A stretch of DNA of 64,000 nucleotides from DASSUW01 sp963806395 (GCA_963806395.1 CAWDYI010000022.1:1-64000), one strand, 5' to 3'; positions 1 to 8,490 are shown, counted from the first letter of the stretch. Made by a program: numbers and translations. The notes: generated by a model not told the origin, from the sequence alone.

Positions 1-210
1 GTTGCCCTTGAGGCGGGCGTAGATCGCGCCGAGCTGCTCCAGCGCCGCCGTCACCGGCCGTACCAGCGCCGGGTCGCGGCGGGCCTTCGCGACCCGCTCG
101 AGCCCGACGTGCCCCTGCTCGCACAGCCAGTCGAACGACTGGCTGGAGAGGACGATCCCGTCCTCGGCCGCCGCCTGCGCGAAGGCCGGCCGAACGTCGC
201 CGGGCGCCAC
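1..210 (-). CDS. Hypothetical protein, 3'-truncated by the window edge
   Basis: This frame stays open for 70 codons from a GTG at 210 down to the window edge and has the GC3-rich codon pattern of its neighbours. The translation begins VAPGDVRPAFAQAAAEDG and includes a segment SQSFDWLCEQGHVGLERVAK. It looks like a real soluble alpha-helical protein, although the other frames here are also open. I do not recognise the family. There is no ATG in reach, so GTG is the best start but is uncertain. It is divergent from the methyltransferase at 488 and separated from it by an inverted-repeat element. Confidence 0.5.
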   Translation of the reverse strand, partial: MAPGDVRPAFAQAAAEDGIVLSSQSFDWLCEQGHVGLERVAKARRDPALVRPVTAALEQLGAIYARLKGN

Positions 211-241
211 CGGGCGGATGCTAGCCGCGCGGGCACATACA

Positions 242-438
242 AACGTCAACTGCGCTGGGTGGGGAAGCTGGGGCTATGGGCGGTGGATCAGGGTGCATAA
301 CTCGCCACTCGATGGGGTCTGGCGTGGGGTGTGGTGAGTTGTGATCCGTGGCGGTGCATTTCTCGCCACGCGTTCGCAGCGGCTCGTCCTGTGGTGAGTT
401 ATGCACAGCCAGCTTCCCCACCCAGCGGGGTTGACGTT
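242..438. repeat. Intergenic element with 30-bp terminal inverted repeats
   Basis: The left arm (242-271) and the reverse complement of the right arm (409-438) match at 28 of 30 positions; both begin AACGTCAAC and share CGCTGGGTGGGGAAGCTGG. Inside lie four copies of a 16-base motif in alternating orientation (293-308, 331-346 reversed, 354-369, 391-406 reversed). The outermost pair matches at 15 of 16 positions, so the element can form nested hairpins. The end sequence AACGTCAACTGCG recurs at 46056 and, inverted, at 27395 and 46369. There is no ORF inside. It fills the gap between the divergent genes at 210 and 488. Confidence 0.8.
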
Positions 439-487
439 CGCGCCCGCGCGAACATCGGCGGATCGAGCCATAGACTCGCCGCCCGCC

Positions 488-1234
488 ATGTCCGACCTCT
501 CACCCGACGAGCTGCGCGCCGCCGTCGCCGGCCTCGGCTGGTTCCACACGATCGACCTCGGGCACGGGATCGTCACGCCGGGGCGTGACGAGTCGACCCG
601 CAAGCTCGGCTGGATCGGCCTGCCCGCCGACCTTCGCGGCCGCACGGTGCTCGACGTCGGCGCGTGGGACGGGTTCTTCTCGTTCGAGGCCGAGCGGCGC
701 GGCGCGGAGCGCGTGCTGGCCCTCGACGGGCCGGCGTGGAGCGAGCCCGCCTGGGGGCCGGACGGGTACGGGACGAAGGCGCCGTTCGAGCTCGCGCGCC
801 GCGCGCTCGGCTCGCGCGTCGAGGATCGCGACCTCGAGCTCGACGAGATCGGGCCGGACACGATCGGCCGCTTCGACGTCGTCCTGTTCCTCGGCGTGCT
901 CTACCACCTCAAGCACCCGTGGCCGGTGCTGGAGCGGGTGGCGAGCGTGTGCGACGGGCTGCTGATCGTTGAGACGCACGCCGACCTGCTCGACCTCCGC
1001 CGTCCCGCGATGGCGCTCTACCCCGGCGCCGAGCTGTCGGGCGACGCCTCGAACTGGTGGGGACCGAACGTCGCTGCGCTCACCGCGATGCTGCGCGAGG
1101 AGGGCTTCACGCGAGTCGAGGTCGTGCACCGCGAGCCGCGCGCCTACCGCTTCGCGCGCGCGGCCTACCGGCGGCTGCGCGGACCGCGGTTCCGCGCCCA
1201 GCAGGGGCGCGTCGCGGTGCACGCCGAACGCTGA
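488..1234 (+). CDS. SAM-dependent methyltransferase, CmoB/DUF1698-like
   Basis: This predicted 248-residue class I methyltransferase shows the glycine-rich SAM-binding motif I (VLDVGAWDGFFSFEAERRG, residues about 54-72), an acidic residue after strand 2 (LALDG) and a GVLYHLKHPWPVL segment. These are typical of the CmoB/DUF1698 group, whose best-known members modify tRNA wobble uridine; other members act on small molecules. The C-terminal part has ETHADLLD and a NWWGPN motif also seen in that group. The substrate cannot be told from sequence. The ATG at 488 is preferred over an in-frame start at 401, which would place the N terminus inside the inverted-repeat element. A TAGACT hexamer at 471 may be the -10 box. 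Confidence 0.8.
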   Translation: MSDLSPDELRAAVAGLGWFHTIDLGHGIVTPGRDESTRKLGWIGLPADLRGRTVLDVGAWDGFFSFEAERRGAERVLALDGPAWSEPAWGPDGYGTKAPFELARRALGSRVEDRDLELDEIGPDTIGRFDVVLFLGVLYHLKHPWPVLERVASVCDGLLIVETHADLLDLRRPAMALYPGAELSGDASNWWGPNVAALTAMLREEGFTRVEVVHREPRAYRFARAAYRRLRGPRFRAQQGRVAVHAER

Positions 1235-1346
1235 CGGACTTTCTCGAAACACCGGGAATAATCCGCCGGAAGACGGCGTCATAGAGGACGTGCAGTGTGC
1301 GGGCAGGGCCGTCCAGAAGTTTCTCCACGTGCCGGGGCAGGCGGGT

Positions 1347-1352
1347 TAGGGT
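1347..1352 (+). promoter_or_regulatory. Putative -10 box of a leaderless promoter for the CIS operon
   Basis: TAGGGT lies 8 bases before the ATG at 1361, the spacing expected when transcription begins at or next to the start codon. There is no Shine-Dalgarno sequence before this ATG. The same TAGGGT-N8-ATG arrangement precedes the gene at 45288. No clear -35 box is visible. This is the only plausible promoter seen in front of the long plus-strand CIS series. Confidence 0.35.
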
Positions 1353-1360
1353 CGACCCCC

Positions 1361-2240
1361 ATGGCGCTCGTCGTCTCCGTGCCACTCAACACCATGCTCG
1401 CGGATCTGGACGAGACGCTGCGGTCGCTGCTCAAGCGCGAACTCGAGCGCCACGGGTTCGACGGCGTGCAGGTCGCGTTCGACGCGCCGTCGCGCGAATG
1501 GTCCGGTCAGCTCTCCTCACCGACCGTGAACCTCTTCCTGTACGACCTGCGCGAATCGCAGGAGGCGCGGCCGAACGAGTGGATCAACGACCGCCCGAGC
1601 AACGGCCACGCGCGCGAGATCCGCCCGCCGATGCTGATGGAGTGCTCGTACGCCGTGACCGCCTGGACACAGGCGGTCGAGGATGAGCATCGCCTCCTCT
1701 CGCAGGTGCTCGCCGTCGTGTTCGCGTTCCCGTCGCTGCCGCCCGACGCGATGCCGCCGCGCCTCCAGGGGCTCGCGGACCGCTTCCCGATCACGGGCCG
1801 GATCGCGCAGCCGAAGGCAGACGGCAAGGCCGACTTCTGGAACGCCGTCGGCGGCCAGTACAAGGCGTCACTCGACGTCGTGCTGACGATCGCGTGCGAG
1901 TCCGGGACCGCGTTCGAGCGCGGACCGGAGGTCCGCACCCAAACCGTGTCGACGCAGCTCGCGGACGGGCCTGCGCGGACGATCGTCGAGATGCATCGCT
2001 TCGGCGGCACGGTCGCCCGCGCCGACGGAGCGCCGGTGGCGTCCGCGTGGGTCGCGCTGCCCAGACCTCGGGCTGCTCGCGACCACCGGCCCGGACGGGC
2101 GCTTTCTCTTCAACCGCGTCAGCGCAGGCCGGCACAAGCTGGTCGTGCGCGCCCCCGACGGGGGCGAGGCGAAGGCCGACGTGGACATCCCTGGCACCCG
2201 CGCCGATCTCGTGATCGGCGCCCGAGCGAAGGCGAAGTGA
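1361..2240 (+). CDS. DUF4255 / Pvc16-type CIS cap (tube terminator) protein, frameshifted
   Basis: The N-terminal 190 residues match the DUF4255 (Pvc16_N) style: a short hydrophobic start, SPTVNLFLYDLRE, and the RPPMLMECSYAVTAW strand pattern. In Photorhabdus PVC and Serratia Afp particles the Pvc16/Afp16 homologue terminates and caps the tube and sheath. The main frame loses sense after VASAWVALP. Skipping one base near 2063 restores a convincing beta-sandwich tail (DLGLLATTGPDGRFLFNRVS and onward), like a carboxypeptidase-regulatory Ig fold, ending at the TGA at 2238-2240. The repaired product is about 292 residues. The insertion is either an assembly error or a real mutation. As first gene of the series it probably carries the operon promoter. 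Confidence 0.8.
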
Positions 2241-2309
2241 CCGAATGGGCAACGCCCCCTGCCCGAACGACTCTGGCGCCGCGCCCCGCGGACCGGAGAG
2301 GGTTGCGGT

Positions 2310-2694
2310 GTGCCAGTCCACGAGGGTCACCCGCCGCGCGTGCTGCTCGGCAACCTCGAGCCGATGGTCCGGCTGGGGATGACCATGGTTCTGAAGGAAG
2401 ACGGCATCGACGTGATCGGCGAGGAGGTGCGCCCAGCGGCGCTCGTCCTCCTCGCCGGCCAGTCTGCGTCCGGACGCCGTCGTCCTCGATCTCGGGCAGG
2501 CGGCATCACGGGAGCTCGGCGACCGCGTACGAGCGGCGTCGCCGGACACGACGGTCGTGTTCTGGGCCCGTGACGAGGAAGTGATGGAGGTCGTCGACCC
2601 CGGCGCCTCCGAGCCCCGGCGGGTAGTCACCCCGGTCCCCGAGGAGCTCCGCAGTGAGTTGTTGAGAAGTCAAGTGAACCGAGTGGAGAGGTGA
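2310..2694 (+). CDS. Degenerate receiver-domain (response-regulator-like) protein, frameshifted
   Basis: From a GTG at 2310 the frame reads RVLLGNLEPMVRLGMTMVL, resembling the start of a CheY-like receiver. After LVLLAGQ it must skip one base at about 2463 to continue as LRPDAVVLDLGQAASREL, where the Asp of VVLDL aligns with the phospho-acceptor. The usual acidic pair after beta-strand 1 is replaced by Asn-Leu, so normal phosphorylation is doubtful. There is no output domain; the joined product is about 127 residues and ends 1 base before the sheath start. Its place between cap and sheath suggests a CIS-specific regulatory or adaptor role, which is inference. A second receiver protein lies at the other end of the locus (25592). 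Confidence 0.6.
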
Positions 2695-2695
2695 T

Positions 2696-4261
2696 ATGCC
2701 CACTTACCTGACTCCCGGCGTGTACGTCGAGGAGGTCCCGTCGACCTCGAAGCCCATCGAGGGCGTCGGGACGTCGATCGCGGCTTTTGTCGGGCTGGCG
2801 CCGGGCGGACCGGTGAACACGCCGATGCGAATCTCGAACTGGACCCAGTTCGCGAAGATCTTCGGCGACCCGAACGAGCCGGACAACGGTCCGTTCATGG
2901 AGGGCGCGTACCTCGCGCACTCCGTCTACGGGTTCTTCCAGAACGGCGGCGCGCTGTGCTGGGTCGTCCGCGTCGGCGCGCCCGACAACGGCGACGCCCG
3001 CCCCGTGGCCGCGCTGCCGGCCGCGGCCGACAAGGGCGTCGAGACCTTCCGCGCGCAGGCGCTCGAGGGGGTCGACGGCAACGTCAAGGTGGAGATCGAA
3101 GAGGAGCCGTCCGCCGAGGGCGGCGAGGGCAAGCCCGGCGACGCGACCTACAAGCTCGTCGTCGACGCAGGGCCGGCCGGCAAGGAGGAGTACGAGGGCC
3201 TGACGCTCAAGAAGGGCCGCAACAACCTCGCCACCAAGGTCAACAGCGCGTCGAAGCTGATCAAGATCGAGGAGACCGGCGCCTCGCTGCCCGAGGCGCA
3301 ACGCGCCCCGGCGACCGGCAGCTACTCGCTGTCGACGCCGAGCGTCGCGCCCGAGCAGGTCAAGGCCGGCGACTTCGAAGGCGACGTCGCCCGCCGCAAG
3401 GGCATGGGCGGTCTGGCCGCGGTCGACGAGATCACGATGGTCTGCATGCCGGACATCATGGGTCTCGCGCAGAACGGCGACGACACCCAGCTGCGCGACC
3501 TCCAGGGCAAGATGCTCGCCCACTGCGAGATGGCCGGCGACCGCATGGCGATCCTCGACGCGCCGCCGGACAAGCTCCCGCAGGAGATCCTCGAGTGGCG
3601 GATGAACACCGCGGGCTACGACTCCAAGTTCGCGACGCTCTACTACCCGTGGATCGAGGTCATGGACCCGCTGTCGAACCAGCCGATGCTGGTTCCGCCG
3701 TCGGGTCACGTGGCCGGCGTCTGGTGCCGGACCGACTCCACGCGTGGCGTCCACAAGGCCCCGGCGAACGAGGTCGTCCTCGGCGCCAACGGGCTCGGCT
3801 TCCAGGTCACGCAGGCTGAGCAGGGCGGCCTCAACAAGGTCGGCATCAACTGCATCCGCGCGTTCCCGGGCCGCGGCATCCGGATCTGGGGCGCCCGCAC
3901 GCTGTCGAGCGATCCGGAGTGGCGGTACATCAACGTCCGGCGGCTCTTCAACTACGTCGCCGAGTCGATCATGGAGGGCACGCAGTGGTCGGTGTTCGAG
4001 CCGAACGACCAGCGGCTGTGGATGCAGCTGCGGATCGCGGCGTCGAACTTCCTCATGCGCACCTGGCGCGAGGGGGCGCTCTTCGGCGCCACGCCTGAGC
4101 AGGCGTTCTTCGTCAAGTGCGACGAGGAGACCAACCCGCCCGAGGTGATCGAGGCCGGGCAGGTCATCTGCGAGATCGGGATCGCGCCGGTGAAGCCGGC
4201 CGAGTTCGTGATCTTCCGGCTGAGCCAGTACTCGGCCGGACAGTCGGAGATCGAGGGATAA
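2696..4261 (+). CDS. CIS contractile tail sheath protein
   Basis: This 521-residue protein starts with the canonical sheath opening TYLTPGVYVEEVPS. It has an FVGLAPGGPVNTP segment, a variable insertion around residues 100-230, and a well-conserved C-terminal half (GHVAGVWCRTDSTRGVHKAP; FPGRGIRIWGARTL; RRLFNYVAESI; CEIGIAPVKPAEFVIFRLSQ). That order is diagnostic of phage/PVC/Afp sheath subunits, which polymerise round the inner tube and contract on firing. The single sheath gene contrasts with the three in Afp and PVC. GGAGAGG lies 7 bases before the ATG. The gene starts directly after the receiver-like gene. Confidence 0.96.
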   Translation: MPTYLTPGVYVEEVPSTSKPIEGVGTSIAAFVGLAPGGPVNTPMRISNWTQFAKIFGDPNEPDNGPFMEGAYLAHSVYGFFQNGGALCWVVRVGAPDNGDARPVAALPAAADKGVETFRAQALEGVDGNVKVEIEEEPSAEGGEGKPGDATYKLVVDAGPAGKEEYEGLTLKKGRNNLATKVNSASKLIKIEETGASLPEAQRAPATGSYSLSTPSVAPEQVKAGDFEGDVARRKGMGGLAAVDEITMVCMPDIMGLAQNGDDTQLRDLQGKMLAHCEMAGDRMAILDAPPDKLPQEILEWRMNTAGYDSKFATLYYPWIEVMDPLSNQPMLVPPSGHVAGVWCRTDSTRGVHKAPANEVVLGANGLGFQVTQAEQGGLNKVGINCIRAFPGRGIRIWGARTLSSDPEWRYINVRRLFNYVAESIMEGTQWSVFEPNDQRLWMQLRIAASNFLMRTWREGALFGATPEQAFFVKCDEETNPPEVIEAGQVICEIGIAPVKPAEFVIFRLSQYSAGQSEIEG

Positions 4262-4280
4262 GAAAGGAGTCTGAGACGCC

Positions 4281-4724
4281 ATGGCATCAGCACAGAAGCC
4301 GCGCCCGACCAACCATTTCCGCCTCCAGATCGGCGGCAAGGAGGCGATCGGCCAGTTCCGCGAGGTGAGCGGGCTCGACTCCGAGCAGGAGATCGTTGAG
4401 CAGAAGGAGGTCGACGCGCAGGGCAACCCGGTGACCGTCAAGGTGCCGGGCAACGTCAAGTGGTCGAACATCGAGCTCAAGCGCGGGATCGACGTCGACA
4501 AGGCGCTCTGGGAGTGGCGTTACCAGGTCGAGACCGAGGGCCCGGACTCCGCGCGCACGGACTGCACGCTGGAGCTGATCGACTACGACGGATCGCCGAT
4601 CACCACATACACGATCACGCAGGCCTGGCCGAGCAAGTACACCGGCGCGGCCATGAACGCGGGCTCGAACGAGGTCGCGGTCGAGGCGATAACGATCTGC
4701 CACGAGGGCTTCAAGCGGATGTAG
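4281..4724 (+). CDS. CIS inner tube protein 1 (T4 gp19-like)
   Basis: This 147-residue protein of the T4 gp19/Hcp-like tail-tube family has the signatures NHFRLQIGGKEAIGQFREVSG at the start, LKRGIDVDKALWEWRYQVE in the middle and a C-terminal AITICHEGFKRM strand. Tube subunits form hexameric rings stacked inside the sheath. AAAGGAG precedes the ATG. A paralogue of similar length is encoded at 8041. In other CIS one gp19-type copy forms the bulk tube and another the tube-baseplate interface, so this copy next to the sheath is probably the main tube subunit. Confidence 0.95.
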   Translation: MASAQKPRPTNHFRLQIGGKEAIGQFREVSGLDSEQEIVEQKEVDAQGNPVTVKVPGNVKWSNIELKRGIDVDKALWEWRYQVETEGPDSARTDCTLELIDYDGSPITTYTITQAWPSKYTGAAMNAGSNEVAVEAITICHEGFKRM

Positions 4725-4743
4725 CGAGGACGGCTTTCGCGCA

Positions 4744-5118
4744 ATGAGGACGGAGTTCGCATTCACTCTCCCCCAGGGATATGTCGACGCCGGCGGTGCC
4801 GTGCACCGCGAGGGCGTCATGCGCCTGGCGACGGCCCGGGACGAGATCGAGCCGCTGCGCGACGCCGAGGTACGCCGGAACGAGGCGTACCTGGCCGTGC
4901 TGCTGCTGTCCCGGGTTGTCACCCGCATCGGCGACGTCACGGACGTCACGCCGGAGCTGGTGCAGGAGCTGTATGCGGCGGACTTCGACCACCTCCAACG
5001 TCTCTACGAGCGGTTGAACACCGACGGCGAGGCGGTGGGCGCGGTCACGTGCCCGCATTGCGCGCAGGCGTTCGAGGTCGACCTCACGGAAATAGAGGAC
5101 GGTCGATTGGGGGAATGA
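4744..5118 (+). CDS. Small CIS assembly protein with a CPHC zinc-binding motif
   Basis: This 124-residue acidic, mostly helical protein resembles phage tail-assembly chaperone-type proteins (Mu gp41/gpG style). It begins as a beta-rich segment (EFAFTLPQGYVDAGG), continues with a helix containing AYLAVLLLSRVVTRIGDV, and ends in a VTCPHCAQAFEVDL strand whose Cys-x-x-Cys could bind metal. Proteins of this size and position follow the tube gene in many actinobacterial and cyanobacterial CIS loci. Its stop overlaps the next start (ATGA at 5115). Exact function is not established. Confidence 0.65.
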   Translation: MRTEFAFTLPQGYVDAGGAVHREGVMRLATARDEIEPLRDAEVRRNEAYLAVLLLSRVVTRIGDVTDVTPELVQELYAADFDHLQRLYERLNTDGEAVGAVTCPHCAQAFEVDLTEIEDGRLGE

Positions 5119-5285
5119 CGCGGCCGTCTCCCGAGCAGTTGCTCGCGGAGGCGGCCCGCCTCGCCCATCAGTTCCATTGGCCGCTGGACACGATCCTCGA
5201 CCTCGAGCACCAGGACCGCCGGCGCTTCATCCGCGAGGCGGACGCGCTGGCCGGTTACGTCCCGAGCGGACCCACAGAGACTTGA
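5115..5285 (+). CDS. DUF6760-type small CIS protein
   Basis: This 56-residue peptide contains a WPLDTILDLEHQDRRRFI segment, the typical helix-turn pattern of the short DUF6760 proteins found between tube and downstream genes of CIS loci. The start is taken as the ATG at 5115, which overlaps the preceding stop and implies translational coupling; an in-frame upstream start at 5049 would lie inside the previous gene. With the CPHC protein it forms a pair resembling the two-part chaperone arrangement of phage tails (gpG/gpGT style), an analogy rather than a demonstrated homology. Confidence 0.7.
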   Translation: MTRPSPEQLLAEAARLAHQFHWPLDTILDLEHQDRRRFIREADALAGYVPSGPTET

Positions 5286-5288
5286 TCG

Positions 5289-8021
5289 ATGGAAGACGTA
5301 CCGCAGACGGATCACGACCGCACCGGCGGTCTGGTGGCGCGGATCGCGCCAGTTGGGCGACGCCTGCTCGGCCGCCATGCCCGTTTGATGCGCGCCACCG
5401 GGCAGCGGCTGGGCGAGACCGTGGCCGCACGGCATGAGCCGCCCGGCCCCGCGCAGGCCGCCCGGCGCCTGACGCCGGTCCGGCTGGTGACGCGCGCGGC
5501 CGCTCCCGCTCCCGCTCCGGCGGCGGCGCCCGTGGCGGCCGCGGAGCCCGCCTGGGAGCCGTCGGCCAGCGAGAGCACGGTGCTACCCGGCGTGTCCGAC
5601 TGGGGGGCCGAGTGGCTGTTCGGCGACCAGTCGACAGCCGTCGCCTCCGGGGACGCGTGGGCGGGCGGCGCCGGCCTCACGCCGCGCACGCCCGAGGAGA
5701 AGAAGCTCTCGCGCGTCAAGCGCGGCGGCCTCGAGGTCGCGCGCGGAGCGAAGATCCTCGAGGGCGACGAGCGGCCACCGGCTGTGCCCGCTGACGGCCC
5801 GAAGAAGCTCGCGCGCAGCCCGCGGCCGGCGCCCGAGCCTCCCCCTGCGGAGCAACCGGCGGACGCCGGCGTCGCAGATGAGGGCGAGGCACCGCCACCG
5901 CCGCCCGCCACGCCGCCGGCCGTCGCCCGCACGGCGCAGCCCGCGCAACCGCCGCCGCCGCGGGCCACGGTCTCGCGCGTGGCGAAACAAGACGAAGCGC
6001 CGCCGTCCGCTGACGCGCCGAGCCCGCCGCGGGTCAGGCTCGAGCGGCCGACCGAGGCTCCTGCGCCCCGCCCGGCGGTGCAACGGATGCCGCGCGCCGA
6101 GGCTCCCGTCGAGCCGGCGCCCGAGCCGGTGACGGAGGAGGCGCCTCGTCAGGGCCTGTTGCAGCGAGTCGCAGGGATCTTCCGTTCGCCGGCGCCCGAG
6201 CCGCCGGCCGCAGCCGCTCCGACGCCGGCGCGCGCGCCGGCGAAGGTGACCCGCCTCGTCGCGCCCGCCGTCACCGACCGCGTCGAGGCCGTCGCGCGGA
6301 GCGCCGCGTCTGCGCCGTCCGGCAGCGGCGTCGCGGCCGCGGCGTCAGACGTCGCGCCGCCTGGCGGCGACACTCCAGTGACTCCCGACGTCGCGTCGGT
6401 TGGCGACGACGCCCCGGCAACGCCCGACGTCGCCGCGGCGGGTACAGCCCCGACAGCGGCCCGCGTCGCGCGCACCGAAGCGCCGACGGCGGCCGGCGTC
6501 GCGCGCACCGAAGCGCCGACGGCGGCCGGCGTCGCGCGCACGGGCGAAGAGGCAGCTACAGGCGCCGCGCCCGCGGGCGAAGCCCCGACGGCACCCGTCT
6601 CGCGAACCAGCGAAGCGCCGGCACCGACCGGCGCCGCGCCCACCGGCGAAGCCCCGGAGGCATCCGTCGCGCGCACCGGCGACGCTCCGGCAGAGGCCGG
6701 CGCCGCGCCTACCGGCAACGCCCCGGCAGCGACCGGCGCGGCGCCCACCGGCGAAGCCCCGGCGGCGGCCGTCGCGCGCACCGGCGAAGCTCCGGCGGCA
6801 GCCGTCGCGCGCACCGGCGAAGCGCCGCCAGAGACCGGCGCCGCGCCCGCCGGCAAGGCCCCGTCAGCGGCCGAGGCCGCGCAGGCCGGCAGGCCTTCGG
6901 AAGCGACCGGTGTCGCGCCCGCCGGCGACGCCCCGGCCGCAGTCGGTCTTACCCCCGCCCGCAGCGTGGCTGCGGCCCGCGTCCCGTCCGTCGACGCCGC
7001 CGCGGCCGGCAGCGACGCCCCAGCGCCGGCCGACGTCGCGTCACCGGGCAGCGACGCCCCGGCGGCCGGCACCGCCCCCTCCCCCCGCAGCGAGGCCCCA
7101 GCGACTCCCGACGCCTCGGCCGCGAGCCGCGACACCACGGCGGCTGCCGCGGCCCCGTCCGGCGGCGACGCACAGGCGGCATCCGGCACCCCGCCCCGAG
7201 GCGCGCCGCCGGCGCCCGCCCTTCTCCGGTCGCGCCGGCACGACTCCGACCCGCCGCCGCGTGCTGGGGACGGCCCGACCGCAATGGACTCCGCGCCGAC
7301 GACGTCGGCAGGGCAGGAGGCGCCGCCGCCCGCCCTCGACGCGCCGGCCCCGACGCCCGCCCACACCAGCGGTACCGCACCGCCGGCGGCGCTGCAGCGA
7401 TCCGCTCGCGACGAAGCTTCGACACCCGCGGTCCAACGCCCGCGCACCGGCGCCGCACCGCCGGCCGATGTGCAGCCGGGCGAGGTCGCGACCGCGGCCG
7501 CTCCCCCCGCCCCATCGCGCCCCACCGTCCTCCGGGCGACACGAGGCGACGCTGCGCCCGCGGCGCCGGCTCCCCGTGCCGCCCTCGCGCGCGTGCCGGT
7601 GCAACTCGTACCCGGTGCGCCCGACGCCCGCCCGCGAGTTCAGCTCCGGGACGCCGCTCCCGAGCCCGCGGTGTCAGAGACGCCGGTGATCGGCAGCACG
7701 AAGGCCGAGCGGCTGGCGCGGATGCTCGGCACGGAGGTGGGCACCGACGACGCGGGCAACGCCACGGTCGAGATGCCCGGCGCGGGTCCCGGTCCCTTCG
7801 TCCCGTTCTCCACGGCCCCGCGCACGGTCAGCCGCGCCGAGGCGCCCTCGGAAGCACCTCCCGCGAGCACCACCCCGTCGACCCCGGCCGAGGCCACGCC
7901 CAGCGCGGCCGGACCGGCTGCCGTCGACATGGAAGCGCTGGCCGAAACCGTCATCGACAAGCTCCGGCGCGAGCTGCTCATCGAGCGCGAGCAGTCCGGA
8001 GGATCCATGGACCTGATCTGA
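5289..8021 (+). CDS. Very large Pro/Ala-rich low-complexity CIS protein
   Basis: This 910-residue protein is one uninterrupted frame. Residues 1-60 are basic and helical (a run with GRRLLGRHARLMRATGQRLG). Residues about 75-130 include a short structured patch (VLPGVSDWGAEWLFGDQ). About 600 residues of Pro/Ala/Thr/Glu-rich repeats follow, many of the form A-R-T-G-E-A-P. An ordered C terminus ends in VIDKLRRELLIEREQSGG followed by SMDLI. No enzyme domain is visible. The conserved-looking C-terminal helix and the position before tube 2 suggest a CIS structural or linker protein. It stands where some loci carry a tape measure, but the sequence does not look like Afp14, so that role is speculative. 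Confidence 0.75.
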   Translation: MEDVPQTDHDRTGGLVARIAPVGRRLLGRHARLMRATGQRLGETVAARHEPPGPAQAARRLTPVRLVTRAAAPAPAPAAAPVAAAEPAWEPSASESTVLPGVSDWGAEWLFGDQSTAVASGDAWAGGAGLTPRTPEEKKLSRVKRGGLEVARGAKILEGDERPPAVPADGPKKLARSPRPAPEPPPAEQPADAGVADEGEAPPPPPATPPAVARTAQPAQPPPPRATVSRVAKQDEAPPSADAPSPPRVRLERPTEAPAPRPAVQRMPRAEAPVEPAPEPVTEEAPRQGLLQRVAGIFRSPAPEPPAAAAPTPARAPAKVTRLVAPAVTDRVEAVARSAASAPSGSGVAAAASDVAPPGGDTPVTPDVASVGDDAPATPDVAAAGTAPTAARVARTEAPTAAGVARTEAPTAAGVARTGEEAATGAAPAGEAPTAPVSRTSEAPAPTGAAPTGEAPEASVARTGDAPAEAGAAPTGNAPAATGAAPTGEAPAAAVARTGEAPAAAVARTGEAPPETGAAPAGKAPSAAEAAQAGRPSEATGVAPAGDAPAAVGLTPARSVAAARVPSVDAAAAGSDAPAPADVASPGSDAPAAGTAPSPRSEAPATPDASAASRDTTAAAAAPSGGDAQAASGTPPRGAPPAPALLRSRRHDSDPPPRAGDGPTAMDSAPTTSAGQEAPPPALDAPAPTPAHTSGTAPPAALQRSARDEASTPAVQRPRTGAAPPADVQPGEVATAAAPPAPSRPTVLRATRGDAAPAAPAPRAALARVPVQLVPGAPDARPRVQLRDAAPEPAVSETPVIGSTKAERLARMLGTEVGTDDAGNATVEMPGAGPGPFVPFSTAPRTVSRAEAPSEAPPASTTPSTPAEATPSAAGPAAVDMEALAETVIDKLRRELLIEREQSGGSMDLI
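6440..6900 (+). repeat. Degenerate coding repeats (ARTGEAP/GAAPTGEAP) in the 910-residue protein
   Basis: A 33-base unit is repeated exactly in tandem at 6478-6510 and 6511-6543, each encoding an EAPTAAGVART segment. It is followed to about 6900 by diverged units of 12-17 codons encoding alternating VARTGEAP and GAAPTGEAP motifs. The repeats are in frame and rich in Ala, Pro and Gly, so length changes here would not break the gene. Confidence 0.75.
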
Positions 8022-8040
8022 CCATGCCGGAGGAACGCCC

Positions 8041-8490
8041 ATGTCAATGAGAGCCGTGACAAAAGGGTCGTCGATGCCCGACCCCGTCGCCGAGCTGCGC
8101 TTCAGCGTGGACCTGCAGGGGCTCAGCATCGGCCGCTTCAGCGAGTGCACCGGCATCTCGGTCGAGGTCGAGACCAAGGAGTACATGGAGGGCGGTCTGA
8201 ACGACTTCGTCCACAAGCTCCCGACGCGCGTGAAGTACCCGAACATCGTCCTCAAGCGCGGCATCACGCACGAGGAAGAGCTCATGAAGTGGTTCTACGA
8301 CAGCCGCTTCACGCCGCAGCGAAAGATCATGACCATCACGCTGCTCGGGCCCGGCACGAAGCCCGTCCGCAACTGGGCGTTCCTGAACGCCTACCCGGTC
8401 AAGTGGACCGGGCCGAACCTCAACGCGACGTCGACCTCGATCGCCTCGGAGCAGCTCGAGATAGTCCACAACGGACTGCGGGTGCCCTGA
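8041..8490 (+). CDS. CIS inner tube protein 2 (T4 gp19-like)
   Basis: A second 149-residue gp19-family tube protein: RFSVDLQGLSIGRFSECTG near the start, YPNIVLKRGITHEEELMKWF in the middle, and LNATSTSIASEQLEIVHNGL at the end. It is clearly paralogous to the 4281 product, but is preceded by the Pro/Ala-rich gene and followed at once by the LysM adaptor. That suggests it forms the first ring on the baseplate rather than the bulk tube. GGAGG at 8029-8033 fits the ATG at 8041; an alternative ATG lies at 8074. Confidence 0.92.
   Translation: MSMRAVTKGSSMPDPVAELRFSVDLQGLSIGRFSECTGISVEVETKEYMEGGLNDFVHKLPTRVKYPNIVLKRGITHEEELMKWFYDSRFTPQRKIMTITLLGPGTKPVRNWAFLNAYPVKWTGPNLNATSTSIASEQLEIVHNGLRVP

Noticed and set aside
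1361..2584. The longer uninterrupted frame as a 400-residue protein
   Set aside because: Past about 2063 the frame becomes Arg/Pro-rich and overlaps the receiver-like gene, while the shifted frame gives a proper beta-sandwich ending at 2240.
6149..7525. 458-codon minus-strand ORF opposite the Pro/Ala-rich gene
   Set aside because: It is the antisense shadow of GC-rich repeats. The plus strand gives coherent protein ends, coupling with neighbours and a ribosome site, whereas the minus frame gives only Ala/Gly/Ser-rich noise.
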